DNA of 64,000 nucleotides from Saccharum officinarum (taxonomy: Eukaryota; Streptophyta; Magnoliopsida; Poales; Poaceae), in the NCBI GenBank assembly GCA_020631735.1, contig CM036225.1:68064662-68128661 (forward strand). Reading direction: 5' to 3'. Below, one piece after another: positions 35,431 through 47,570 of this stretch. The notes beneath the pieces are model-generated. The model saw nothing but the letters and a program-made list of their open reading frames with translations. It had not been told where the DNA came from and did no database searches. A program made the translations under genes and the position numbers. Within the stretch, counting starts at the first letter, position 1; every line of letters starts with the position of its first letter.

Positions 35431-38400
35431 TTACATTGATGAGCCAGGAATGAGATGAGGATAATGCTTTAAAATATAGCTCTCAAGTTCCCAAGTTGCC
35501 TCATCCTCCGAGTGATTCTGCCATTGGACTTTGTAAAATTTCACCACATTGTTTCTCGTCACCCTTTCTTTTTCATCCAAAATCTTGACGGGATGCTCAA
35601 TATAGGAAAGATCAGGTTGGAGAGGGAGTCCTTCGATCTCCACTGCCTCATCAGGAACTCGCAAACACTTTTTCAACTGAGACACATGAAAAACATCATG
35701 GACGGCTGACAATATATCTGGGAGCTGGATGCGGTAAGCAACAGTACCACGCCGTTCCAAAACCTTGTAAGGCCCAACATAGCGAGGAGCTAATTTTCCA
35801 CGGACACCAAACCTATGCACACCTTTCATGGGAGACACTTTAAGATACACATAATCACCAACTTCAAATTGCAAAGGCCTTCTTCTCTTATCCGCATAGG
35901 TTTTCTGGCGGTTCTGAGCCGCCTTCAAATGACTCCGAATAATTCCGACTTTCTCTCTTGCTTCATGGATAAAGTCAGGCCCGAAGTAACCACGGTCTCC
36001 TACTTCAACCCAGTTGAGCGGTGTCCTACACTTCTTGCCATACAAAGCCTCAAAAGGTGCCATTCGAATGCTTTCTTGATAGCTATTGTTGTAAGAAAAC
36101 TCAGCCAATCTCAAGCACTCATCCCACTTCTCTGGGAAAGAAATGACACAAGCTCTCAACATATCTTCCAGCACTTGATTGACTCTTTCTGTCTGGCCGT
36201 CGGTCTGCGGATGATAAGCTGAACTTCTGAGAAGACTAGTTCCAAGGCATTTTTGGAGTTGAGTCCAAAAGCGGGACATAAAGACCGATCCACGATCAGA
36301 AACAATAGTGAGAGGGACTCCATGGAGAGTTACAATGCGGTCAAAATACAACTTAGCATATTGCATGGCTGTATACCTTCCATCCACAGGAAGAAAATGG
36401 GCAGACTTTGTAAGACGATCCACAATAACCCAAATAGAATCATGCCCTTTTACTGTGCGAGGCAATCCTGTAATAAAATCCATAGAAATATCCTCCCATT
36501 TCCACACTGGGATTGGCAAAGGCTGTAGGAAACCAGGCGTACGCATATGGTCTGCCTTCACCCTTCCACAAATATCACATTCTGCAATATACTTAGTGAT
36601 ATCCTGCTTCATATTTGACCACCAATACAAGTGGCGCAAATCATGGTACATCTTGTTACTTCCCGGATGAATGGATAGCCTGGAACTATGGGCTTCCTCC
36701 AAAATCTTTCTTCTAAGCTCATCACTTCCGGGAACCACCAACCGATTCTTGTATCTCACCACACCTTGTTCATCAATGCTGAAATGAGGACCACGTCCTT
36801 CAGCAATCAACTTCTTGATATGAGGAATCTCCAAAACATCCTGCCTTTGCTCAATGATAATTTGCTCCAATAAATCTGAGACTAGAGCAATGTGAGCTAA
36901 AACTGCAGAGTGAGAGAGAGGTAAGGACTCTTCATCTTTCTGATGTGACTTCCGACTCAACGCATCAGCCACCACATTGGCTTTTCCAGGATGATAATGG
37001 ACTTCTAGATTATAATCCTTGATTAACTCAAGCCATCTCCTTTGCCTCATATTTAACTCGGGTTGAGTGAAAATATACTTGAGGCTCTTGTGATCCGTAT
37101 AAATATGCACCTTGTTTCCCAATAGATAATGCCTCCAAATCTTTAGAGCGTGCACCACTGCAGCCAGCTCTAAATCATGGGTGGGATAATTCACTTCATG
37201 CTTCTTCAGTTGACGAGAAGCATAAGCTATCACCCGTCCCTCTTGCATAAGCACACAACCAAGACCTGTCTTGGATGCATCACAATACACATCAAATGGC
37301 TTGTCAATATCCGGTTGGGCAAGAATAGGGGCAGAGGTAAGAAATTTCTTCAAAGCTTGGAAGGCTTCCTCACAGGCTGGACTCCACACAAACTTGGAGT
37401 CTTTCTGAAGCAACTTGGTCATAGGCTGAGCTATCTTGGAGAAATCAGGAATGAAGCGTCGATAATAACCGGCAAGACCAAGAAACTGACGGATCTGATG
37501 TACCGATTTTGGAGAATTCCAACTAAGCACATCATGCACCTTGCTAGGATCTACCGATACACCTTCAGGGGTCAGAACATGTCCCAAAAACTGCACCCTA
37601 TCCAACCAAAACTCACATTTGCTGAACTTGGCATACAGCTTGTGCTCCCGCAGTCGGTTCAGGACTGTGCGAAGGTGTTGTGCATGTTCTTCTTCATTCT
37701 TGGAATATATCAAAATATCATCAATGAACACCACTACAAACTTATCTAACTCCGGCATAAAGACTGAGTTCATGAGGTACATGAAGAATGCAGGAGCATT
37801 GGTGAGACCAAAAGACATGACTAGGTACTCATAAAGCCCATACCTAGTAGAGAAAGCTGTCTTTGGTATATCTTGGGGCCGAATTTTTATTTGGTGATAC
37901 CCAGAACGAAGATCAATTTTGGAAAACACTCTAGCACCAGCCAACTGATCAAACAAAGCATCAATGCGAGGCAAAGGGTACTTATTCTTGATGGTTACCG
38001 CATTGAGAGGGCGATAATCCACACACATCCGCAGAGTGTCGTCCTTCTTCTTCACAAAAATAGCTGGACAACCCCATGGAGAAGAACTAGGACGGATAAA
38101 CCCCTTCTTCAGCAATTCCTCTAATTGCTTCTTCATTTCTGCTAGTTCTGGTGGAGCCATGCGGTAAGGACGCCGTGAAATAGGAGCAGTGCTAGGCTCT
38201 AACTCTATGATAAACTCCACATCTCTATCTGGTGGTAACCCAGGTAAATCTTCAGGGAAGACATCAGGAAACTCACAGACCACAGGAATAGAGGCAAGAT
38301 CAGGAGAAGCTTCAACATTAGCGGCGACTGGTGAAGCAGAATTTAGAGAGATACGGAGAGACATCCTATCCTCAGAAGAAGGAAGTCGTAACTCAACAAC

Positions 38401-40005
38401 TCTCCTCTTAAGGTCCAAGACTACCCCATAAACCTTCAACCAATTCATGCCCAGGATTGCATCAATGCCTTGTCCAGGTAGCAACATGAACTGGAGACGG
38501 TAAGTGTGAGTGGCCAGCACTAAGCTGACTGTGTCCGTCCGGGTATTTATGCACATCTGCGCACCCGGAGTGCTAATTTTATAGGCAAAAGGAATAGCCA
38601 TAAGAGATATATTGTGTCTTTCTGCAAACCCCATGCTCATGAATGAATGTGATGCTCCAGAATCAAATAACACAAATGCTGGGTGGGAGTCAATGGTAAA
38701 CATACCAGCCATCACAGGCTCATTCTGTAGGATCTCCTCAGCCTCGGTGTAGTTAACCTGTCCTGAGCGACTCACTGGCACCTTCTTCTTAATAATCGTC
38801 CTCTTGATCAAGCGAGAGCTGGCGGACGGCTGGGAAGACTGAGCAGCCCGGTTCTCGGGACACTCCCGAGCAAAGTGGCCCTCCTTGCCACACTTGAAAC
38901 AAGCAGTAGACTTGATCATCTGCCCCTGACGAGGTGGAAACTGCGATCCCTGGGGCTGCTGCACCTGCTGAGTAGGCGCACGGTACTGAGTCGGCGGTGT
39001 TTGCCGAGTCTGCTGAGGCTGCCGAGATGGCTGTCCACCTGGGGGATGGTAGGACATCCTCTTGACAACTTGCATCTTCTGTGACTGCGGGTGACTAGAA
39101 GACCCAGAGATTCCCCGCTTGCGCTTCCACTCAGCCTGAGTGTCACGCTGCAGTCCTTCCATAGCAATGGCAGCATTCATCAGAGTACCAAAGGTCTGAT
39201 AGTTCCCAGTATAAAGCTCTTTCTGCAAAATACAAGAGAGGCCACGATAGAAGCGGTCCCTCTTCTTCTCATCTGTGTCAACATGAGTCCCAGCATACTG
39301 TGCCAGATGGTTGAATTTATTGGCATACTCCATCACAGACATGCTCCCCTGTTTCAGGTCTAAGAACTCCGAGAGCTTCCTGTTCAGAACACCCGCAGGA
39401 ATGTAGTACTCTCGGAAGGCAGTGGTGAACTCCTGCCAAGTCACAGGATGACCCACCGGCTGCATGGCATTGAAAGTATCCCACCATGCGCTAGCAGATC
39501 CCAAAAGCTGTTGTGCGGCAAAGCGCACCTTCTGCTCATCGGTCACCGTGAGCAGCAGAAACTTCTGCTCCAGCACACGAAGCCAATGCTCCGTGTCTAG
39601 AGGCTCTGCAGTCGGCGTGAACGTGGGCGGGTTGGTCTTCAAGAAGTCCTGATAAGAACAGGGCCTCTCAAGACCGCGGGCACCACCCCCGTTCCCGCCG
39701 TTGCCACCGTGGCCTCCACGGACGAAGCCACCAAGAGCTTGTGCCATCATCTCCAAGGCACGGGCTGTCTCCTGACGTGAAGCTAACATCTCTGCCATCA
39801 TCTCCGCAGGAGTCATCGGAGGTGGTGGTGGTGGTGGCGGGGAAGGAGGACCCAAGAGTGGGGCCTCACGGCTCTGTCCATTGGCATTGTTGTTGCCATT
39901 GTCGCGACCACTTTCACCATGACCTTCACCAAGGCCACGGCCCGCACCGGCACTGGTGCTCCCACGACCAGACCCAGTGCCCACACGACGGGACCTCAGA
40001 TCCAT
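35431..40005 (-). CDS. Gag-Pol polyprotein of the Tekay/Del element (intact)
   Basis: One uninterrupted frame of 1524 codons; I choose ATG at 40005 ([11 protein letters not shown]), as no ATG lies further upstream in frame. Approximate residues from that start: glycine/proline-rich N-terminus; retrotransposon gag domain about 120-290; CCHC zinc knuckle C369, C372, H377, C382; protease [10 protein letters not shown] with D448; RT about 610-790 with catalytic FIDD (D762, D763); RNase H from D909; integrase zinc finger H113-type pair H1113/H1121 and C1143/C1146; catalytic D1176, D1237, E1273; GPY/F-type module near 1408-1420; chromodomain-like tail about 1468-1518. It copies the element's RNA to DNA and integrates it; the tail is thought to steer insertion to heterochromatin. 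The RT word [10 protein letters not shown] differs from the commoner APAAFMDLMN. No stop or frameshift seen, so it may still be functional. Confidence 0.95.
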   Translation of the reverse strand: MDLRSRRVGTGSGRGSTSAGAGRGLGEGHGESGRDNGNNNANGQSREAPLLGPPSPPPPPPPPMTPAEMMAEMLASRQETARALEMMAQALGGFVRGGHGGNGGNGGGARGLERPCSYQDFLKTNPPTFTPTAEPLDTEHWLRVLEQKFLLLTVTDEQKVRFAAQQLLGSASAWWDTFNAMQPVGHPVTWQEFTTAFREYYIPAGVLNRKLSEFLDLKQGSMSVMEYANKFNHLAQYAGTHVDTDEKKRDRFYRGLSCILQKELYTGNYQTFGTLMNAAIAMEGLQRDTQAEWKRKRGISGSSSHPQSQKMQVVKRMSYHPPGGQPSRQPQQTRQTPPTQYRAPTQQVQQPQGSQFPPRQGQMIKSTACFKCGKEGHFARECPENRAAQSSQPSASSRLIKRTIIKKKVPVSRSGQVNYTEAEEILQNEPVMAGMFTIDSHPAFVLFDSGASHSFMSMGFAERHNISLMAIPFAYKISTPGAQMCINTRTDTVSLVLATHTYRLQFMLLPGQGIDAILGMNWLKVYGVVLDLKRRVVELRLPSSEDRMSLRISLNSASPVAANVEASPDLASIPVVCEFPDVFPEDLPGLPPDRDVEFIIELEPSTAPISRRPYRMAPPELAEMKKQLEELLKKGFIRPSSSPWGCPAIFVKKKDDTLRMCVDYRPLNAVTIKNKYPLPRIDALFDQLAGARVFSKIDLRSGYHQIKIRPQDIPKTAFSTRYGLYEYLVMSFGLTNAPAFFMYLMNSVFMPELDKFVVVFIDDILIYSKNEEEHAQHLRTVLNRLREHKLYAKFSKCEFWLDRVQFLGHVLTPEGVSVDPSKVHDVLSWNSPKSVHQIRQFLGLAGYYRRFIPDFSKIAQPMTKLLQKDSKFVWSPACEEAFQALKKFLTSAPILAQPDIDKPFDVYCDASKTGLGCVLMQEGRVIAYASRQLKKHEVNYPTHDLELAAVVHALKIWRHYLLGNKVHIYTDHKSLKYIFTQPELNMRQRRWLELIKDYNLEVHYHPGKANVVADALSRKSHQKDEESLPLSHSAVLAHIALVSDLLEQIIIEQRQDVLEIPHIKKLIAEGRGPHFSIDEQGVVRYKNRLVVPGSDELRRKILEEAHSSRLSIHPGSNKMYHDLRHLYWWSNMKQDITKYIAECDICGRVKADHMRTPGFLQPLPIPVWKWEDISMDFITGLPRTVKGHDSIWVIVDRLTKSAHFLPVDGRYTAMQYAKLYFDRIVTLHGVPLTIVSDRGSVFMSRFWTQLQKCLGTSLLRSSAYHPQTDGQTERVNQVLEDMLRACVISFPEKWDECLRLAEFSYNNSYQESIRMAPFEALYGKKCRTPLNWVEVGDRGYFGPDFIHEAREKVGIIRSHLKAAQNRQKTYADKRRRPLQFEVGDYVYLKVSPMKGVHRFGVRGKLAPRYVGPYKVLERRGTVAYRIQLPDILSAVHDVFHVSQLKKCLRVPDEAVEIEGLPLQPDLSYIEHPVKILDEKERVTRNNVVKFYKVQWQNHSEDEATWELESYILKHYPHLIPGSSM

Positions 40006-40476
40006 CTGCGACCAGATAGTAGCCAACCATTAGGGAACCTCCAGACTAGGAACAAGAGACTTAGAGAAATGACAAGGCTTTTACTAAGGATTGAAGCATT
40101 TCTTTTATTTATTACCCTATCATCTTAACTATCCAAAATTATACGTGAAGGGGGTTTAGCTTAACAGAGTTTCTTCTTATAATGCATGCATCGGCCTATG
40201 CGTTCACTCAAGCCGGAATATAGCGGCACTCGTTTGAATTTTTGGCACATCGTACACTCCTTTCCGAACACTAGCGCTTTCTTACGTAGCGTAAGTTAGT
40301 GTACCTGCAGAAAATGGTTAGATAAAACCAGTGCCACTATCCTAGATAGACCATATTGTTAGGGCTTATAGTTATTTACGCAGATTTTACCGCATCCTAT
40401 TTTTCGCAAAGCTTTTGTTGGTCAAAGTTTTAAGTTTTTTTTAAAAAAAATGATTAAGCTTGTAAACTCATTATTA

Positions 40477-40488
40477 GCTCTGGTACCA
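40477..40488 (-). other. Primer-binding site, initiator-Met tRNA type
   Basis: The minus strand reads TGGTACCAGAGC, one base different from TGGTATCAGAGC, the standard plant initiator-Met complement; it starts 2 bases from the LTR. Confidence 0.9.
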
Positions 40489-41819
40489 ACTGTGGCAGAA
40501 CCGCCTGAATTAACACACTTTTAGAGGCGCTGTCTTCCACTAGACACTAAGCACCCCAAAAGTGAGCCAAGTCAAGCAGTTCTGTCGAGCACACCCAACG
40601 GGAGAACTCGAAGCGTTCCACAATTTTACACCCGGGATCCAATAATGAGTACAAGCTTACAATACTTAATCCATTTCATACAATAAAGAGTCTCAGAAAT
40701 TCTTTATTACAGTACCAAAGTTCAGAGTGCGATAAATTAAATAGCGGAATAAAACAACATCTAGCGGAGCGGTATAAGGATCCGTCTGTGCCCACCAGAA
40801 GAATCCTCCACACAACAGCTAGCTTCTCAAGCAGCACCTGCAACAAGGGTAAATAAACCCTGAGTACACAATGTACTCGCAAGACTTACCCGACTGGGAA
40901 TATATTTCCCGACTCTCAAGGATTATGATAGGCTTTATGGCTTGTGGGTTCTTGTTTGCGGAAAGCAATACTAAGGGTGAGTCCTTATTTAATTAAATTA
41001 TTAACAGCCATGTTAAATTCATTATCCAACCTACTATGTAAGCACCTGTTCTATCATCAAGCAAGGGTTGAGCAATCAGAATCATTTTTCCATCTTTCAT
41101 ATGCCAGTTCTTACTACGGTGCCAGAGTGCAGTCAAGCCGTACCGTCACGTAGAAACGGCGATTCGCGAATCAATGTGCCCAGCTGGGTACCCCGAAAAA
41201 ACACACGCCTCGCTTGTACCCCAGGCACAAGCAAGACCAACCCGTTCCCCTCCTGTCACAGGTTTCCAGGTCCCCGTCCAAACTTGGACTCCTAGCTCCC
41301 GTACTTGAGGCCCGGCCTCAATACGGTGCTAAGACCTCCACCTATCCCCGCCTCCAATCAGTCGGTCCGGAAAGAGCCGGAGCCCATGACAAGAGAGTAA
41401 CAAGTCTTCCTAGCCCCCATCCGCTAGTATATGCTTGGGATAATAAATCTGTGACTTGACCGGGGATCCAGTGCAACGAACGGTCCTTAATCGACACGGA
41501 CAGGGAAAAAGTGCAACCAAGCTATGCCCCGTGGCCGCGGGACATAACCTGTTACACCCACCAATACCCATACCATATCCCTGCCCGGTCACCATTTCCT
41601 TTTCCATCATTTCATCATTAGTGTAATAATAATAATAATAACCACCTATTGTGAGTAACGACAGGTTACTCACGCTACCGATAAACCTAAGCAAAGCAGC
41701 TACACGATCCTGTACTAGTAAGACTCATGGGTAGATATATATATATGCATGTGGATATCATAAAACTCCTGCAACGTAAATGCACAACCTATATATATAT
41801 ATATAATAATTTGTAAAAT

Positions 41820-42008
41820 AAGGGTTATGCACCGGGGCTTGCCTTGGGCAGGCGCGGTGTCAGCAAAGTCAGTGACGGGTGGCTCTGGAACTTCCTCCTG
41901 CACGAGGATCTCCTCGTACTCTTCGATGACTTCGTCGTACTCCTGCTCGCCGAATGTCACGATCTCCAGTGGCTCGTCCTCTATATGCATGCAGTGATGA
42001 TGATGCAA
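41820..42008 (-). other. Small acidic open frame inside the LTR (also at 33414-33602)
   Basis: From ATG at 42008 the minus strand encodes a His-rich start and then an acidic stretch (EDEPLEIVTFGEQEYDEVIE, EEYEEILVQEEVPEPPVTDF) before AT-rich sequence. The roughly 160-bp GC-rich core is an island in AT-rich LTR and is identical in both copies. An AG precedes the core and a GTGCAT follows it, so it could be an exon-like captured fragment. In a transcript started at the LTR TATA box it would be an upstream frame. No family recognised. Confidence 0.35.
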
Positions 42009-42651
42009 TAATTAATATATAGGCAACCGCAACTCTTAAAATAAGAATACATCTACCAAGCTACAAGCTAACTCTAATGACTAATACGCAAAGTTACCTA
42101 TTATTCCCACTAAACAAGTATGAAACATTTCATGTATTATCTTAGCAACTAAAGGCATCCTTATTGTTAAAATCAATTTACTATATATATAATAAAACCA
42201 GGAGCGCTAGTTACCAAGCATCATAAAAATTTATTCTCTAAACAACCATAATAAGCATTTCAAAATAATAAAGTAACCCTAAAGGTATCACTGAACTATA
42301 CGAACTAATTACACTAACAGATAGATCATGAATTTAGGAATCTAACAAAATTTATTTCACAATCAATAAATAAATTCAAAAGAGCTCTAGAGATGAAGAA
42401 AACGATATTATTGGAGGAGGCTAATCACGCAATTGAACTTGTTGACTTGCACATGACTGTGGGTCTAGAATTACTAGATGAGACCACGGGTCAAGAAAAT
42501 AATAAAGAAGAAGAATGAAGGAATTCTTACAGACTAGCTACCTCAGAATTGAATGAAGTGCCACCTACGGTGATCGATGTGCGGAGGCAATGCAAGAGGA
42601 GAGACACCAGGGAGCTTAGCAAATGCTTGCCCTGCGTGGAGTGGAGCAGAG

Positions 42652-42661
42652 CCATATATAG
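42652..42661 (-). promoter_or_regulatory. TATA box of the Tekay/Del 5' LTR
   Basis: Minus strand CTATATATGG, followed by a CT-rich initiator-like region. The identical site in the other LTR is at 34246-34255. It would place transcription start near 42620 and a long R-U5 leader before gag. Confidence 0.5.
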
Positions 42662-43248
42662 CACTGCTCGTGGGTGGTCATGACAAGCTAAGTAGTCTGG
42701 AAGCACGAAACGAGTTGGCAGGGTTGTCCTCTGGCTCCGTGCCGTGTGCGGTGGTGAGGTCTTGGTCATGAGAGAATTAATTCAAGGATTGAACTTTGAG
42801 TGGTCTTGGACTTACGAGCATGTCAGGACTAGGGTGGGCTTTGGGCTGAACGTGCTCAGCGGTGGGGTGCTGGTTCATTTATGCAGGTCAAGGAATTAAT
42901 TGAGGAGGAGATCACAGGTCAAGGAAACATTAGAGAATAAGAAGATCAATTGTAAACTAGCTACCTCAGCTGATGATAGCTCGGAGAGAAATCGATAGAC
43001 GCAGCTCTCTCGGGCAAGAACAGAAGAACTTGATTTGAGAGGAAGAAACAAGTGAGCAGCGGAGCGAAATAGCTCGGCGTATCCTTTTAAAGACAGAAGA
43101 CGCAGGAATAGAGAAGCGAAGACATGACAACGACGCGTCATAAGGTTAGTAGCTAAACTAGCTTGCTTAAAGGTAATAAAGCGCCGCGGGAACGACGTGC
43201 TGCATGGACAAACAACATTTTCCACTGGCTAGGTGATTTTTCCACGGA

Positions 43249-43308
43249 TGAACAGTAACTTCTGCGTGTGAACAGTGATTTCCACGCGTGAACAGTGCTT
43301 CCTGTACT
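43249..43308 (-). repeat. Three 20-bp tandem subrepeats in the LTR U3
   Basis: TGAACAGT recurs at exact 20-bp intervals with related spacers (TTCTGCGTG, TTTCCACGCG, TTCCTGTACT) and a preceding partial unit. The same block is in the other LTR at 34843-34902. Position upstream of the TATA box suggests enhancer-type elements. Confidence 0.7.
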
Positions 43309-43814
43309 GCTACAGTACCGACGTATGGAAAATTCTTTGCTGCTCCAGCTCTGACGTGAGGAAGGGTGCGTGCACTGCGTTTGCAGAGCAGTGAGCGAAC
43401 GGCGTGCTCAGCGACCGAACTTGTGAGTGAGATTAATGCGTAGCGTGTGCGATATACTATGGTAGTGGTAGCGCGTCTTGCACTGATGATTTTGCAAGGT
43501 GATTAGCAAGCGAAGTAAAGGCGGGATAATTAGAACAACGAGAGATGACAGTGGCGCGTCGCGAGATTGATAGAGATAAAAATCTTACCAAGTGATATGC
43601 TAATAATTAGCGAATGACAATAATTTGTCATTTGACTTTGTGGCTATGGAGCTCTCACGTGAAGATACATGACGTGCTTGAAGGGCTACTTGGACTTTAT
43701 GAAAAATATTTAGTGACTTGTTGACGCGGTAACACCGAGGGTGTTACAGCTAATATATATAATCTTTATTTTTGTTCTTATTACCAAGGTTCTGTTTGCA
43801 TCTATATAGAGCCA

Positions 43815-43963
43815 CTCCCTCCGTTCCGTTTCAAATTATAAGACATTTTAGCTTTTCAAGATACGTAACTTTTGCTATGCACTTAGACATATATTATGTC
43901 TAGTTACATGGTGAAAGCAATGTATCTAGAAAAAAAATATCTTATAATTTGGAATGGAGTGAG
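43815..43963. mobile_element. Stowaway-type MITE
   Basis: Starts CTCCCTCCGTTCC and ends GGAATGGAGTGAG, followed by TA; the inner ends TTTCAAATTATAAG and CTTATAATTT extend the inverted repeat. This is the classic grass Tc1/mariner-derived MITE. Confidence 0.8.
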
Positions 43964-43972
43964 TAATAGTTA

Positions 43973-44330
43973 GAGGTTGTTTGGATGAACTAGGACTAAC
44001 AACTAGTCCTATTAGCTCTTGTGAGTGAACTAGTAAACTAACAACTAGTCCATGACTAGTGGACTAAGAATTAGTCTGCCTATTTAGATATTTAGGGACT
44101 AAAAATTAGTTAACTAGTTGTTAGTTCTATGGATCTAAACAGGTCGCTAATAATTAGCTTTTTAGACTTAAATGGGTCCAAATTAATAGTCTAGTTGATT
44201 GTTAGCTGAATATCTAGCTAACAACTATCATCCTAGTTAAATCAAAGCAGATAATAGTTACCTAGCTAATATTAACTATGAACGGTTAGCTAGCTAACTA
44301 TTAGTAGCTAATGGATCCAAATTCGAGCCT
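43973..44330. mobile_element. MITE-like foldback element (probably Tourist/PIF)
   Basis: Ends GAGGTTGTTTGGAT and ATCCAAATTCGAGCCT are imperfect inverted repeats flanked by TTA/TAA-like trinucleotides. The interior is full of TAACTAGT/ACTAGTTA words in both orientations. Confidence 0.55.
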
Positions 44331-44670
44331 AATCTACACTGACCTATATACATATACATTGATGGGACTAAGGTATTCGGGTCACTGAGCAAGCTGAACC
44401 ACACATTTACATCTAGCAACAACGATCCACACGATGCCGTTGAGCTTGCTGAGTTGATCGGTTGCCATGGCCAGCACATGTGGCAGAACAGTGAAGCACA
44501 TAAAATATTCAGAAGCTAAGTATCTGTTTAGCTGTGTGTTTTGTGTAGCACAGTACTACATCTTCAAAAACCTTAACCAAGCATGGGGCGTAGACCCGTA
44601 GGAGTAGGACGTACGTACATCTCTAGAGTCTAGATGCTAGTAGAGCTAAATGTCAGATAATCAGTAAACT
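44331..44670. other. Intergenic, nothing recognised
   Basis: Mixed composition without open frames of interest or clear repeats. Confidence 0.4.
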
Positions 44671-44906
44671 GGCAGTGTTTAGATGCAGAATTGGCTTTTG
44701 TTTTTTAGTGTAAAAAATTATCTAAAAATTGTTTAATTAGACTCAAAATGTTCGTCTCGCAAATTACAACAAAACTGTACAATTAGTTTTTAATTTCATC
44801 TACATTTAATACTCAATGCATTTACCGATATTTTGATGTGATGGAAAATCTCCTTTTTATATAATAAAATTTGGGGAGGAATTAGGAACTAAACAAGGCC
44901 ACTGCC
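44671..44906. mobile_element. Tourist-like MITE
   Basis: GGCAGTG/CACTGCC ends with the family hallmark GTTTAG...CTAAAC, and the interior TGTTCGTCTCGCAAATTACA shared with the element at 45365. A 31-bp unit (ACAAGGCCACTGCCGGGACT...) is tandemly duplicated across its right end to about 44954. Confidence 0.65.
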
Positions 44907-45364
44907 GGGACTTCCTAACGCCAACAAGGCCACTGCTGGGACTTCCTAACGCCACTTTTCTGCTCGTAGCTCCCAGTCGCACGTAACATCGCATAATAAA
45001 AGTAAGTGCTCTGTGCCGGTTTACAGAAGCTACGTATGCTTAGAATAGAAGAGAGAAGGTGGTTTATTCTAAATAAGAATAGGGATAGAAAATAAAGGTG
45101 AGGCATGACGAAAGAAAAATATTTCTTTGCAAATCACAAGTAACGATAGTTTGTATTATACAAATAATAATCTTTAACATTCTCTAGTTTATGTGGATCT
45201 TTTTATTTGTACCAAAATCACCAAGAATGTTAAGCCGGCATTGGTGGTGCCTTTGCCCATGTGCCTGCTTGCGTGCATAGTACATTAGTACTACACGAAA
45301 TTGTGCCCTTGCCTCTAGATTCTTGCTTCTTCACCTGCCAAATCGACTGGTGAAATGAAACGAG

Positions 45365-45636
45365 GGCCGTGTTTAGTTCCGGATTCAGGGCATCCGAGTC
45401 GGAACAATGCGCAATAAATACGTATTGTAGCATTTCGTTTGTATTTGGTAAAAAATATCTAAACTTTGTCTAATTAGGCTCAAAATGTTCGTCTCGCAAA
45501 GTACAACAAAACCGTGTAATTAGTTTTTAATTTCATCTACATTTAGTACTCCATACATATGCCGACATTTTAATATGATGAAAATTTTCTTTTTTATAGT
45601 AAAATTTAGGGTAGAAATTAGAAACTATACCAGGCC
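45365..45636. mobile_element. Tourist-like MITE, same family as 44671-44906
   Basis: Begins GGCCGTGTTTAGTTCC and ends AGAAACTATACCAGGCC. It shares the interior TCAAAATGTTCGTCTCGCAA and TTAATTTCATCTACATTTA with the upstream copy. Confidence 0.7.
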
Positions 45637-46174
45637 GAGAGATTTGCGTGCCCATCCCTGCTACTGCTAGCTGCCGGGAACGAGGGCGACCGTGTGGTAC
45701 GCTACCGCACCGATTGCTGCTGCAGAAAGAACGGTCGGTTGGATCGATCACCACTATCGCTCGGCGGCGTCACTCACTCACTACTCCAAGCAGCTGGTCA
45801 ACCGCTAGTAGTAAGTACGATTCGGGAGGTTTGCTTTTACCGACAAGTTGGTCAGGTTAATTGGAATCGTATACTATCTTTGGCCTTTTGGGGGGGCATT
45901 CTGTGCTGGCAACGTGATCCCATCATCCAAGGGGCAAATAAATGGATAAGATTTACGTGTCAAATCCGATGCATCAGTTCACTGCTTCACCAGATCTTGG
46001 CCGCCTTGCCTGGACGGCTGGACCGAACCCTACCAGTCTACCACGGACGTGTTTGGTTCGAGCTCCTAAAATTTAATCAGCTATATAGAACGTTCAATTG
46101 AGCAAGACTTGCTCTGCCTGGTCTACTAGGCCTCAGGGGTTTTCCACCAGCCAAACAGTTGACAGTCCCATATA

Positions 46175-46428
46175 CTCCCTCCATAGAAAAGCGACTTTTA
46201 AAGAGTCAAATTCTTTAAGTTTAACTAAATATACATAAAATAAATTACTAATATTATGATATGTAATAAGTTCATTAGATTATTAGTCGTGAAATATAAT
46301 TTTATAATAAATTTATTTACAGATATAAATGTTGATACGATATTTTCTACATATAAATCTAGTTCATTTTTTAAAAAGAAATGATTTTCAAGACGTGAGA
46401 TATGGATTCTTTTGGAAGGAGGAGAGGG
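46175..46428. mobile_element. Stowaway-type MITE
   Basis: CTCCCTCC at the left, GGAAGGAGGAGAGGG at the right, TA duplicated on both sides (46173-46174 and 46429-46430); AT-rich interior. Confidence 0.7.
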
Positions 46429-46430
46429 TA

Positions 46431-47282
46431 TAACTTTTTGGATAGAATTTTTCCGTGAGTCTAACTATTATTGTTCTGCCACGAGGGGCTTTTCATGTGT
46501 CACAAATTGCTCTCTCTCATCATGAACTACATCGTGAGGGAGCCACCTCCTGGTGACCCGGGGCGATCGCCCAGGCTTGCCGACAGAGTGTAAAGAAAAA
46601 TTTTCTTTATTACAGGTAAATATAATATTTTTAGATAAATATTTATGTACAATAAGAATCATTCAGATTTCTAAAAATTTCTGGCTTCGCTAACACGAGC
46701 AAGCAAAATATTTTTAACAACGAGAGATCCCCATCACGTTTGCTAGGACAGTACTAGGAAAAGTTTACCACATGTTCCTGGGTCTTGGTCGCAGCTGTCC
46801 TGTCGTTGGAAAAAGGAAAAGAAAAACTATTGGCCCGCGATTGACACTGCCGATCTCTTTCATTCTGTCGCCATCGGGATGGCTGATTACTGATTAATTA
46901 ATCCGTTACGGAACAAGAACAGGAACAAGACGATTCCAGCGATCCATTTCTCGCGACGGTCCATCCAGGTCGATCGAGAGACCTGCAGCTGCTGTTCGGG
47001 ATACTGTAGCTAGCTGTGGACTCTTAGAACGTTGCAACAAAAATGATAGGTTACGTGTCTTACCTAGCTATATATGGTCTATCTCATGTCCGGAATCTTA
47101 CTACTCCTGATTGGCGGCACCTTTTGAAGCCTAATCCTCCATGTTACGGGGAAATTTTCTACTAGCTAGATGATATTAATCCTAGAAATTATCGTAAAAA
47201 AAGGAACATCACAGCCATCATTTAGATACATTCTAGTTATCATTGAAATAACAGTCTTGGAATGGATTGTGTTTCTTTTTTA
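46431..47282. other. Intergenic, no gene; degraded hAT-like traces
   Basis: Around 46555-46690 words such as GGGCGATCGCCCAGGC and CTGGCTTCGCTA resemble ends of degraded grass transposons (compare the hAT ends at 27723-28261). Nothing intact. Confidence 0.35.
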
Positions 47283-47570
47283 TAATTATCCACCTTTTCC
47301 ATGATGAAAAATAATCCACCCTAAACCTATATCTAAGTTATTCACCTTTGCTATTATGAAAGATAATCTAAAATAACTCCTAAATTTACATCTAAATTAT
47401 CACTTAATGTGAAACATAATATAAAGTAACATTTACATCTACATCTAAATACCCATGTCTTTCATTATTAAAAATAAACTAATCTGGAAATAACCCCTTA
47501 AATATACATCTAAATCACCTACATATACTATTATGAAAAATGTCATAATGTGATCCAAACATACTTTTAA
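47283..47570. repeat. Degenerate AT-rich tandem repeat, unit about 50-65 bp, about five copies
   Basis: The theme TTATCCACCTTTTCCAT / GATGAAAAATAATC / CTAAACCTATATCTAA recurs with heavy divergence. Period estimated by eye. Confidence 0.45.

Larger units (their letters stand above)
32077..43748 (-). mobile_element. Full-length Ty3/gypsy chromovirus, Tekay/Del lineage
   Basis: Two LTRs (3' copy 32077-35342, 5' copy 40491-43748) enclose an internal region with PBS, one uninterrupted gag-pol frame and PPT, all in minus orientation. Domain order is gag, protease, RT, RNase H, integrase and a C-terminal chromodomain-like segment, which defines a chromovirus; the FIDD RT box and integrase tail fit Tekay/Del. 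Outside one divergent block the LTRs differ at only about 8 positions over nearly 3 kb, so insertion is recent. The 5-bp flanks TAAAT (left) and GCTAA (right) do not match, unlike a simple insertion. Confidence 0.95.
40491..43748 (-). repeat. 5' LTR of the Tekay/Del element
   Basis: 3258 bp with the same termini as the 3' copy. The divergent block is 41176-41462. The PBS lies 2 bases inside its 40491 end, so this copy drives transcription of the genomic RNA. Confidence 0.95.

Noticed and set aside
36253..40019. Plus-strand frames opposite gag-pol
   Set aside because: Antisense shadows of the long retroelement frame without motifs of their own.
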